A stretch of DNA of 56,994 nucleotides from Streptomyces ureilyticus (GTDB taxonomy: Bacteria; Actinomycetota; Actinomycetes; Streptomycetales; Streptomycetaceae), in assembly GCF_011045025.1 (NCBI RefSeq), contig NZ_JAAKZX010000040.1:1-56994 (forward strand), written 5' to 3'. Under the pieces are notes generated by a model. The model was not told the origin of the DNA, searched no databases, and was given only the letters and a program-made list of their open reading frames with translations. The position numbers were made by a program, and so were the translations under genes. Every line of letters begins with the position of its first letter. Within the stretch, counting starts at the first letter, position 1. This document shows, one piece after another, positions 33,269-40,856 of this stretch.

Positions 33269-34906
33269 TCAGGAAGTGCCACTCGGGATCACGCAGTTCT
33301 TCGGCTGTTCCTTGCCGGTGGGCCAGCCCAGACCGACGAACTTCAGGGTCCCGCGCACGCCCTGGCCCGGGTTCAGTTCGACCACCGCGACCGGCTTGTC
33401 GTACGGATTCCCGCCGCTGGTCAGGCAGATCAGGCCACTCGTGCCCTTCACCCGGTGCACCGACTGGAGTTTCGACCACTCCTGGCGGACGTCCGCGAGG
33501 CTGGGCGCCTGCTCGGCGTCGTTGCCCTGTACCTCGTGCAGAGCCGTGCCGATGGTGACAAGGCCGTCGTAGACGAGCATGGTGCGGGAGTCCTCCAGGT
33601 TCGGGGCGGAGCCGAGGTCTGTGCCCGCCTTGCTCGTGCTCTTGATCAGGTCGCTGAGGGCGTCCAGGGCTGCCTTGGGCTCCGTGAGGTACTGGGGGAG
33701 TTCGTTCGCGGTGGGCTCGCGGTGGTGGGTCTCCTTCCACTGCTTGGCCCAGGCGGCCAGTTCGGTGTCCCAGGCGGCCGGGTGCGCGGGGGCGGCGTAC
33801 TGGACCGTCACCTTCGCCCCGCCGTCCTCGCCGCGCAACTGCGCCCAGTCCTTCTCGGACGTGGCCTGCCGCAGCGAGGCGGCGTCGGAGCCGCTGACCA
33901 GGGTGAAGTGCCGGTTCGCGCAGGTCTGTTTGGCGAGCGTGAGCGCGAAGATCCGCAGATGCAGCGTGCGCCCCGCGAAGTAGACGGTGTCGGCCGCGGA
34001 ACCGCAGATGTTGTTGGCGACCTGCTCGAACTGGTTGCCGGTCGAGCCGGCCTCGTCGATCCCCGGGGATTCGAAGGGCATATCGGCGGGACCGGCCGGA
34101 CCCGTCTCCTTGATCCCCCGGAACGCGTTCGCCAGCGACTCGGCGTAGGCGTCCGGGCGGGTGTCGTAGACCAGCACCGTCCTGGCGTTCTCCCGGCCCC
34201 GCTCGCCGTTGAAGTTGGCCAGGGCCTCGGCCGCGTTGCCGTTGGTGGGGATGATCCGGGCCAGGCCGGGGAATCGTTGCTTCTCCCCGTCGACGTTCGC
34301 GATCCCGTCTCCGCTGATCCGGGAGGCGAGCACCGGGACACCGTTTTCCGTCAGACGTTCTACGGCCTCCTCGGTGGCGTCGAGGGTGAGGTTGAAGCCC
34401 GTGACGGCTCGCAGCTTGTCCTTGTCTGATTCGGCCATGTCGAGCAGCGTGCTCACGACGTTGTCCTGATGGCCGTAGTTCAGCCCGGGGTTGGCCAGCA
34501 CCAGCCGGATCCTGGGCACTTGGCCCTCGCCCGAGTTGGCCCGTCGCTGTCCCAGATACGCGCCCTGGAGGTCGCTGCGCATCTGCCGCCGCAGCCCCGC
34601 CGTGTCCGACTGGAGAGGCAGCATCATCGCCACGGTGACGTGGGGCTGGTTCGCGATCCTCTCGTTCTCCTCCGAGATGGCCTTGGCCACGGCGCTGATC
34701 TCCGGTGTGCCGAAGTCGTAGCCCGCGCCGTCGACGCCGATGCACTCGCCGCCGATCTTCTCGATGCCGTCGTGGCAGGTGTCCGGCTTCTGGAGGGCGG
34801 GAACGCCGTATACGCCGGCGGCCACGAGCACCGCCACGCCCGCCAGCGCGTAGAGGATCTTTCCCCACCTGGGCAGTCTGTTCCACCTGGGTATCCAGCT
34901 GGGCAT
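33269..34906 (-). CDS. Membrane-anchored periplasmic-binding-fold (type 1) protein
   Basis: 545 residues from the ATG at 34906, preceded by an excellent ribosome site (AAGGAGGT) inside the 3' end of the upstream gene. A cytoplasmic tip rich in Trp/Arg is followed by one helix (about 16-38, ILYALAGVAVLVAAGVYGV), with no lipobox, so it is an anchored rather than released protein. The outside part begins with a two-cysteine segment (DTCHDGIEKIGGECIGVDGA). It continues with a Leu/Ile/Val-binding-type fold (TVAMMLPLQSDTAGLRRQMR, VPVLASRISGDG). No ABC permease or ATPase is nearby. Its coupled partner is a cytoplasmic P-loop NTPase, so it is more likely a sensor than a transporter part. Confidence 0.75.
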   Translation of the reverse strand: MPSWIPRWNRLPRWGKILYALAGVAVLVAAGVYGVPALQKPDTCHDGIEKIGGECIGVDGAGYDFGTPEISAVAKAISEENERIANQPHVTVAMMLPLQSDTAGLRRQMRSDLQGAYLGQRRANSGEGQVPRIRLVLANPGLNYGHQDNVVSTLLDMAESDKDKLRAVTGFNLTLDATEEAVERLTENGVPVLASRISGDGIANVDGEKQRFPGLARIIPTNGNAAEALANFNGERGRENARTVLVYDTRPDAYAESLANAFRGIKETGPAGPADMPFESPGIDEAGSTGNQFEQVANNICGSAADTVYFAGRTLHLRIFALTLAKQTCANRHFTLVSGSDAASLRQATSEKDWAQLRGEDGGAKVTVQYAAPAHPAAWDTELAAWAKQWKETHHREPTANELPQYLTEPKAALDALSDLIKSTSKAGTDLGSAPNLEDSRTMLVYDGLVTIGTALHEVQGNDAEQAPSLADVRQEWSKLQSVHRVKGTSGLICLTSGGNPYDKPVAVVELNPGQGVRGTLKFVGLGWPTGKEQPKNCVIPSGTS

Positions 34907-34910
34907 CCCG

Positions 34911-37052
34911 TTACCTCCTTCGGCCGAGCTCATCGGTGCAGTCGCAGCGGAGCAACGGCTGCTCGTTCGCGGCCAGGTGGCTCCACTCGGTGGCTGTCGG
35001 GCCGAGTTCTCCGGCGCCGTCGAAGTACATGGTCGACAGTTGCCTCAGCAACTGCTCCAGCGTGCGGGCCATTTCGCTCCCGGTCGGCCTCGTGCGCTCC
35101 TCGCACAGCCATACGGCGTGCAGCAGTTGGTCGACGGTGCGGCGCAGCGGCGGTCCGTCGTCCCGTACCAGACCCTGGGCGCGCTTGCGGCGCTCGTCCG
35201 CCCCGCCCGGATACGGCGCCTGGGCGATCTCCAGCAGTTCCTCGCACCACTGACGAGAGCGGCCGGGAAGGGTGGCGGCGAGGTGGCGAACCACGTCGTC
35301 GACGCCGCCGGAGACAAGGTGGTGGTTCATCCGGTGGGTCGTCACCGAGTGGAACGCACCGCCGCGCCGCCCACTCACGGCGTAGTGGTCGCGCAGCAGA
35401 TGGTGGTCGGCGTACCAGGCGGCACCGTCGCGCGACAGTCCGTACAGCCGGTGCACCAGCAGCTGGCGCAGGCCGAAGTCCCCGATGAAGTGCCGCTCGC
35501 AGCTGGGCCACCCGGTGTCGTTGAGATACCGCGCGACCTCATCTGCCGTCAGGCGCAGGGTATGGCCCGCCTGGTGATGGCGCAGCAGGACGTCCGCGCA
35601 CTCCGGGTCGTGCGCCACCGACAGATGGGTGAGGAGATCGAGCCACTGGTCATGGTGCTCGTCCGGAAGCCGCACCGGCAGCTGGTCGAGGATCAGCTCC
35701 TGAAGCAGTACGTCCGTCACCGGCCGCTCGGGGGCGCCGTCCGGGTGGTGCAGCTTGGCGTCCAGGATGGCCCGGTCGTTGGCGTCCGTCTCCATCCGGT
35801 GGTCGGCGGCAGCGGTGGCCAGCCGGATCACCGTGTGTGGCCGTCCGCCGCTCAGCTGGGCCACGGCGGCTGTGATACGGCGGCGATGCGCACCGTCTTC
35901 CCGCTCCGCGCCCAGCTGTATGCGCTCGGTCGCCTTGCGGAGCTGGTCGCCGGTGAGGAAAGGCATCCGCAGCATGAGCACCCCCGCGGACAGTGGGCCC
36001 CGGTCCCCCTCCGGGTCCCTGCGGCGGGACCAGGTGGCCGGCACCCCGTCGGCGGGCCGGAACGCCGCCACCTCCCTCGGTGGCAGACCCCCGTGCAGGA
36101 AGTCGCCGCCGTCCGCCCGGCGCGCCGTGCCCACGATCACCACGCGGTCGCGCTGCCCGTCCCGGCGGTCGGTGAGCACGGCGCGCAGCAGCCGCTCGCC
36201 CAGCGGTTGTTCGGCGTGGTCCAGCAGCAGTCCTGGGCGGCCGACCCGGCCCAGCCAGCCGCCCAGTCCGCCGTACGCCGCCTCCAGATCCTCGCGCAGC
36301 GCCCGGAACAGGAAGCGCTCCGCGTCCTTCCGCCGCTCGCCGCCCGTCTGGAAGTCGGTGGCGAGCTTGCGCAGCCCGTGCTTGGGCTGGCCGGCCGCGC
36401 CGGGATACTCGCCGTAGATCCGGGTCAGTTCCGCCTCGGCCCGGGGCGTCACGCGCTCGAAGAGGGCGTCGAGCAGCGCGGTGAGCGCGGCGGCCCCGTA
36501 CGGGCCGAGCGTCTGTCCGGCCAGGACCTCCAGCATTTTCCGTACGGCCCCGAGGAGCACGCCGCGCCAGAAGTCGCGCGCCCCCAGACCGCGCAGGCGC
36601 GGCTGCTGGATCAGCTCCTCGTACCGCTCGACCTCTGTCCTGATCGCCTGACCGGTGTCGTCCGCGACGCCGGTCGCGATCACCGCCAGGCCCGCGAAGA
36701 ACCGCGGGAAGGTGAACGCGCCGCCCGTTCCCCGCCAGGTGTGCAGCAGCAGGGCGGCCTCGACCAGGGCTTCGGTCACCGCCGAGCGGGCACCGGGCTC
36801 CGGCCTGGCCCGGTCCGCGTACACCAGTGAGGCGCAGTCCAGGCGGATCACCGGCACCTGGCGGGCGAAACGGTCGTGCACCGCCCGCAGCAGCCGCCCC
36901 TTGCCCATCCCCGGGCCGCCGGTGAGCAGCACCACGGGCAGGTCGGGGCCGTACAACGGCTTGCAGTCGGCACCCGACGGCGACCGCCCTAACAGGCGTG
37001 CGAAGAAACCGTCCGCGTTGAGGAGTTTCTCGAAGCCAAGGTCCTCATACAC
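34911..37052 (-). CDS. P-loop NTPase (STAND-like) coupled to the binding-fold protein
   Basis: 713 residues. Walker A is LLTGGPGMGKGRLLRAVHDR (about 42-61) and a Walker B-like strand is GRPGLLLDHAEQPLGERLL (about 268), followed by a sensor-like RVVIVGTARR. The rest is helical with no recognised effector or repeat domain; a winged-helix-like stretch occurs near 490-560. The stop codon lies 4 nt before the start of the next gene and overlaps its ribosome site, so the two are translated together. STAND-type NTPases act as signal switches; assignment to that class is inference from domain order. Confidence 0.65.
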   Translation of the reverse strand: MYEDLGFEKLLNADGFFARLLGRSPSGADCKPLYGPDLPVVLLTGGPGMGKGRLLRAVHDRFARQVPVIRLDCASLVYADRARPEPGARSAVTEALVEAALLLHTWRGTGGAFTFPRFFAGLAVIATGVADDTGQAIRTEVERYEELIQQPRLRGLGARDFWRGVLLGAVRKMLEVLAGQTLGPYGAAALTALLDALFERVTPRAEAELTRIYGEYPGAAGQPKHGLRKLATDFQTGGERRKDAERFLFRALREDLEAAYGGLGGWLGRVGRPGLLLDHAEQPLGERLLRAVLTDRRDGQRDRVVIVGTARRADGGDFLHGGLPPREVAAFRPADGVPATWSRRRDPEGDRGPLSAGVLMLRMPFLTGDQLRKATERIQLGAEREDGAHRRRITAAVAQLSGGRPHTVIRLATAAADHRMETDANDRAILDAKLHHPDGAPERPVTDVLLQELILDQLPVRLPDEHHDQWLDLLTHLSVAHDPECADVLLRHHQAGHTLRLTADEVARYLNDTGWPSCERHFIGDFGLRQLLVHRLYGLSRDGAAWYADHHLLRDHYAVSGRRGGAFHSVTTHRMNHHLVSGGVDDVVRHLAATLPGRSRQWCEELLEIAQAPYPGGADERRKRAQGLVRDDGPPLRRTVDQLLHAVWLCEERTRPTGSEMARTLEQLLRQLSTMYFDGAGELGPTATEWSHLAANEQPLLRCDCTDELGRRR

Positions 37053-37371
37053 GCATCTCCCCCGTGGATGCTCTCCCGCCCGGGAGCGGGTGGTCGATGT
37101 GGTGGATGGAAATTAGTGGAACACGAGACCTTCAGCCAGGACAACGGCTGTTATGTGAAAGGAAGTTGGTGGTGGGGATCCTTGGTGCCTCGTGTCGTTG
37201 CTTCATGGCGTGGTGGGGGGGCGACGTGCCTGAGCTCCAGAGGGTATGAGTACGGCCGCCCAGCGTGGCGTAGTACGTGACGGTGTCGCCGCGGTCGGCT
37301 TCCTTCGCGTCCAGCGATTGATTCACTCGTCTAGGTTATGGAGTGTCATCCGCCCAACTCGGGGAGTTCCC
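37053..37371. other. Intergenic region of lower GC
   Basis: 319 bp between the divergent NTPase and methyltransferase genes. Short frames on both strands are open, one of them a 64-codon minus-strand frame at 37132-37326, but none has a recognisable product or good ribosome site. It should hold both promoters; no clear pair of hexamers was seen. Confidence 0.5.
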
Positions 37372-38166
37372 ATGCCACTTGAGCGCCCGCTCATCAACAG
37401 CAGCGTGCCGCACTCCGCCCGGATCTGGAATTACTGGCTCGGCGGGAAGGACTGCTACGAGATCGACCGGGAGGTCGGCGACCAGATCGCGGGCGCCAAC
37501 CCGGCGATCCTCGACATCGCCGTGGCGCAGCGGGCGTTTCTCGTCCGGGCGGTGGAGTACCTCGTCGGCGAGGTCGGCATCCGCCAGTTCCTGGACGTGG
37601 GTACCGGCCTGCCCACCGCGAACAACACCCACGAAGTCGCCCAACGGCTGATCCCCGAGACCCGGATCGTCTACGTCGATCACGACCCGGTCGTCCTGGC
37701 CCACGCCGAGGCGCTGCTCACCAGCACGCCCGAAGGAGCGACGGACTACATCGACGCCGACCTGAGCGAGCCCACCGCCATCCTGGAACAGGCCGCCAAA
37801 ACACTGGACTTCACCCAGCCGGTAGCGCTGATACTGCTGGGGATCACCGCCCACATCACCGACGACACCGTCTATGACATCGTCGGCCGCCTGATGGACG
37901 CTCTGCCCTCCGGCAGCTACCTCGTGCTGTGCGACGACACCGAGGTACTCAACCCACAGCAGATGCGCGAGATGATCGAGCAGTGGAATGAGGCGAGCGA
38001 CAACCCCCGTATCAACCGCAGCCCGGAAGAACTCGCCCGGTTCTTCGAGGGCCTGGAACTGCTGGAGCCCGGCCTGGTCTCCGTCTCCCGGTGGCGCCCC
38101 AGCCAGTCCGGCGAGCAACCACCCACCGAGGTCGACGACTTCGGCGGTGTGGCGCGCAAGCAGTAG
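37372..38166 (+). CDS. SAM-dependent methyltransferase-fold protein (DUF574/SAV2177 family)
   Basis: 264 residues from the ATG at 37372, which has GGGGAG 5 nt upstream; the frame extends further 5' without a ribosome site. The family start PHSARIWNYWLGGKDCYEID is diagnostic. The SAM-binding loop is FLDVGTGLPTANNTHEVAQR with RIVYVDHDPVVLAHAEALL. This family is expanded in Streptomyces and is often next to DUF397 or XRE-type regulators, but here it stands alone. Substrate unknown. Confidence 0.88.
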   Translation: MPLERPLINSSVPHSARIWNYWLGGKDCYEIDREVGDQIAGANPAILDIAVAQRAFLVRAVEYLVGEVGIRQFLDVGTGLPTANNTHEVAQRLIPETRIVYVDHDPVVLAHAEALLTSTPEGATDYIDADLSEPTAILEQAAKTLDFTQPVALILLGITAHITDDTVYDIVGRLMDALPSGSYLVLCDDTEVLNPQQMREMIEQWNEASDNPRINRSPEELARFFEGLELLEPGLVSVSRWRPSQSGEQPPTEVDDFGGVARKQ

Positions 38167-38518
38167 TCACTGGTCCAGAGGCCTGCCGTCCCCGCGACAC
38201 AGGCGAATCAGCATTTTGCCGGGAGGGTGTGGGCGTGGCTGAGGCCCCGGCGCACCCAAGGCGGCCAGGCGTGGGGAGGCCGCGCAGGTTCGGGAGTCCA
38301 CGGTGATCCAGCCACGCATCCCCAGGGTCCCGTGCACCCCTGGCCCCTGCAGCAGCCGGTGGACACGGCTGCCCTTGGCCGGCCCGGGCAGGCGGGGGTC
38401 GTGTGTGCGTCGGCTGAGCGGAGCAGCCGGGCCCCCGCACTGCCTCTCCGCGCCAAGAGCGCCCGGGCTCTGGACGCGGTCGGCAAGGGGCGTGCCCACT
38501 CTGTGCCGCGACGGTGTG
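38167..38518. other. Intergenic region without a supported gene
   Basis: 352 bp between the methyltransferase stop and the small ORF before the tRNA. Frames are open on both strands because of high GC, but none gives a recognisable protein, and no ribosome site or strong hairpin was found. Confidence 0.5.
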
Positions 38519-38815
38519 ATGAGGGGCATGAAGAAACCACGAACAGCAGCGACGACGCCCCCACGCGGCAAGGGCTCGCGCACACAGCCAGTCACCGTGG
38601 CCGCTCCGCGCTTCGTACCGCTCAGCGCCGAGCAGGAACGGCACGCCGTCGATGCCCTGACCCAGTTGCTTCTCGACTGGTCGGTCAAGCGCTCAGCTGT
38701 GGGCCGACCAGGATCAGTCGACCGATGGGCGCGACTGGCGGCTGACCAGGCACCGACGGGCACATTTCGCGTACTGACAAGTGAGTACCTTCACCCAGAA
38801 GATCAGAAACCATAG
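38519..38815 (+). CDS. Small hypothetical protein next to tRNA-Arg
   Basis: 98 residues from the ATG at 38519 (an ATG at 38528 is an alternative; neither has a well-spaced ribosome site). The N-terminus is basic and Thr/Pro-rich, then APRFVPLSAEQERHAVDAL forms a motif of the kind I associate with small genes beside integrative elements. A polar C-terminus follows. The position at the 3' end of a tRNA gene, a common integration site, supports a mobile-element leftover, but no integrase or direct repeat of the tRNA end was found. Confidence 0.45.
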   Translation: MRGMKKPRTAATTPPRGKGSRTQPVTVAAPRFVPLSAEQERHAVDALTQLLLDWSVKRSAVGRPGSVDRWARLAADQAPTGTFRVLTSEYLHPEDQKP

Positions 38816-38825
38816 GTTCCTGCAG

Positions 38826-38850
38826 GTCAGGGCGGTGTGCGTGCCCTGAC
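38826..38850. terminator. Hairpin between the convergent small ORF and tRNA-Arg
   Basis: GTCAGGGC (38826-38833) pairs with GCCCTGAC (38843-38850) over a 9-nt loop. It lies 11 bp past the small ORF and 11 bp past the tRNA 3' end, so it can end transcription from both sides. Confidence 0.6.
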
Positions 38851-38860
38851 GGGAAGAGTG

Positions 38861-38933
38861 CGCCCCCGGCAGGACTCGAACCTGCGGCCAAGCGCTTAGA
38901 AGGCGCCTGCTCTATCCACTGAGCTACGGGGGC
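38861..38933 (-). tRNA. tRNA-Arg, anticodon TCT
   Basis: 73 nt on the minus strand. The acceptor stem GCCCCCG/CGGGGGC is perfect, the D arm contains AGCTCAGTGGATAGAGC, and the T arm contains GGTTCGAGTCC. The anticodon arm GGCGC-CTTCTAA-GCGCT places TCT in the loop, reading AGA. CCA is not encoded after the discriminator G. Confidence 0.93.
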
Positions 38934-38987
38934 CAGGTGTGGTTGCCTGGGGCACTGATGCCCGGTGTGGGCGGATCCGTGACCTTG

Positions 38988-39026
38988 CCGGGGACAAGGA
39001 TAGGGCTCCCTTGCCCTGGTCCCCGG
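38988..39026. other. Imperfect hairpin in the tRNA-GTPase divergent region
   Basis: CCGGGGAC (38988-38995) and GTCCCCGG (39019-39026) pair perfectly, with more partial pairing inside. It lies in the 310-bp gap (38934-39243) that must hold the tRNA promoter and the GTPase promoter. No other feature was supported in this gap; its right half is lower in GC. Confidence 0.5.
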
Positions 39027-39243
39027 TGCTTCGCCTCCGTGGCTCAATGTGGAGGTTCGGTGAAGCGGTCCTGATAATCGCAGGCAGGTGCGAATCGTGC
39101 ATCGCTTTTGGCGTCTCGTGTCCCTGGTGTTGTGTACTCGTTATGCCTGCGCCCCAGTCGTCCCTTCCGCCCCGTGTGTCCGATCGGCGCGCAGATGTAG
39201 TCATATGCTTCAGAAAGCCTCCAAAATTGGGCATTCTTCGCAT

Positions 39244-40851
39244 GTGGTGACCTTGGACGTACGGCCTCAGCTGCTCGACGCACTCTCCGCCCTGCGCGAC
39301 CGTGTCGCCGCCGCACGCTTCCCGCTGCCCTTGGCGGGGGCCCCACGCGCGCGTGCCAATCGCGACGAACTTCTCGCACAACTCGACGACTACTTGGTGC
39401 CCCGCTTGAGGGAACCCGAAGCGCCATTGCTCGCCGTAGTGGGGGGATCCACCGGAGCCGGAAAGTCGACACTCGTCAACTCCCTTGTGGGCCGTCGTGT
39501 CAGCGAGGCGGGAGTGCTGCGGCCCACGACCCGCACTCCGGTGCTGGTATGCCACCCGGAGGACCATCACTGGTTCAGCGGTATGCGCGTACTGCCCGAC
39601 CTCACGCGCGTATGGAGGGCGCAACCTGACCCCAGGGGCGACGTGTTGCAGCCGGCTGGGCCACGCGCGCGCGTGCTGCGTATCGAAACCGCCGACACCC
39701 TCCCGCGCGGGCTCGCCCTCCTCGACGCGCCCGACGTCGACTCCCTGGTGGCCGACAACCGCGTCCTCGCCGCCGAGCTGATCTGCGCCGCCGATGTATG
39801 GATCATGGTCACCACGGCCGCACGGTACGCCGATGCCGTGCCCTGGCATCTGCTGCGTACCGCCAAGGAACATGACGCCGCCCTCGTCACCGTCCTCGAC
39901 CGCGTCCCGCACCAGGTGGTCTCCGAGGTGTCGCGGCAGTACGGCGCCCTGCTCACCAAGGCGGGACTCGGCGACGTGCCCCGCTTCACCGTGCCCGAGC
40001 TGCCAGAGTCCGCGTGGGGCGGCGGGCTGCTTCCGGCTACCGCCGTGGCGCCGCTGCGGACCTGGCTCATCCATCAGGTGCAGGATCCCGGCGCCCGGCA
40101 TCAGGTGATGGCGCGTACGGCGTACGGAGTGCTCGACTCGCTGAAGGCGCGGATGCCCGAACTGGCCAGTGCCTCGGCCGCGCAGCATGCCGCCGCGCTG
40201 CGGCTCACCGCGGACGTCGACGGGGCGTACAACAGCGAGCACGCGCGCGTGCGGGGTCGTCTGCAGGCCGGAGCGGTGCTCGCCGGGGACGCGTTGAAGC
40301 GGTGGCGTGCCTATCCGCTGGACTGCACCGCCGGCGAACTGCTCGACGCGCTCGTGGAGAGCCTGGCCGCCCTGCTGCTGTGCGCCGTTGCCGCCGCAGA
40401 CGAGCGCATCGACGAGGCCTGGCGCCGCGAACCCGCCGCGAGAGCCCCCGGACTGATGAACCGGGATCCGGGCCCGGAAGACGCCGAGCACCGGATCGGG
40501 CTGGCCGTACGGCGGTGGCGTCGGGTCGTCGAGGAATACGCCGAGGACGAGGTACGTCACCTCGACAAGAGCATCGCGCCCGATGCCGAGGTGGTGGCCG
40601 CGCTGGTCGCCACCTCGCTTCTGGGTGGTCGCCGGGCGCGGTCCGCGGGCGAGAGCCTCGCCGAGCTGATCGGCGCGCACGGCGCTCTGCGGCTGCGCGA
40701 CCGGGCCGGGCGACTGCTCACCGACTACCTCGACAAGACGCTGCACGCCGAACGAGAGCGGCGGCTCGCCCCGCTCGACGCCCTCGACGTACGCCCGGAA
40801 CCCCAGGCCGAACTCATCGCCGCGCTGTCCGTACTGCAGAAGGAGAGGTGA
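39244..40851 (+). CDS. Dynamin-like/YfjP-type GTPase, first of a pair
   Basis: 535 residues from GTG 39244 (GTG 39247 is equally possible). The frame is open further upstream, but codons there, including those after the ATG at 39205, are AT-rich and unlike coding DNA. No ribosome site is visible, so the mRNA may be leaderless. The G1 loop is GGSTGAGKST (residues 67-76), switch region Thr in RRPTTRTPV-like LRPTTRTPV, and G3 is LLDAPDVDS. The rest is helical without clear membrane segments. The family includes dynamin-like membrane-remodelling GTPases that function in pairs. It is translationally linked to the second GTPase. Confidence 0.8.
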   Translation: MVTLDVRPQLLDALSALRDRVAAARFPLPLAGAPRARANRDELLAQLDDYLVPRLREPEAPLLAVVGGSTGAGKSTLVNSLVGRRVSEAGVLRPTTRTPVLVCHPEDHHWFSGMRVLPDLTRVWRAQPDPRGDVLQPAGPRARVLRIETADTLPRGLALLDAPDVDSLVADNRVLAAELICAADVWIMVTTAARYADAVPWHLLRTAKEHDAALVTVLDRVPHQVVSEVSRQYGALLTKAGLGDVPRFTVPELPESAWGGGLLPATAVAPLRTWLIHQVQDPGARHQVMARTAYGVLDSLKARMPELASASAAQHAAALRLTADVDGAYNSEHARVRGRLQAGAVLAGDALKRWRAYPLDCTAGELLDALVESLAALLLCAVAAADERIDEAWRREPAARAPGLMNRDPGPEDAEHRIGLAVRRWRRVVEEYAEDEVRHLDKSIAPDAEVVAALVATSLLGGRRARSAGESLAELIGAHGALRLRDRAGRLLTDYLDKTLHAERERRLAPLDALDVRPEPQAELIAALSVLQKER

Positions 40852-40856
40852 CCACG

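Noticed and set aside
37132..37326. 64-codon minus-strand ORF in the lower-GC gap
   Set aside because: No ribosome site, no recognised domain, and the gap should contain two divergent promoters.
38861..38933. tRNA with an isoleucine or methionine identity
   Set aside because: Folding the anticodon arm as GGCGC-CTTCTAA-GCGCT places TCT at positions 34-36, which is arginine.
40014..40847. 5' extension of the second GTPase frame across the first GTPase gene
   Set aside because: The extension is Arg/Ala/Gly-rich out-of-frame translation of the first GTPase. The real start is at the GTG near 40857, just after a ribosome site.
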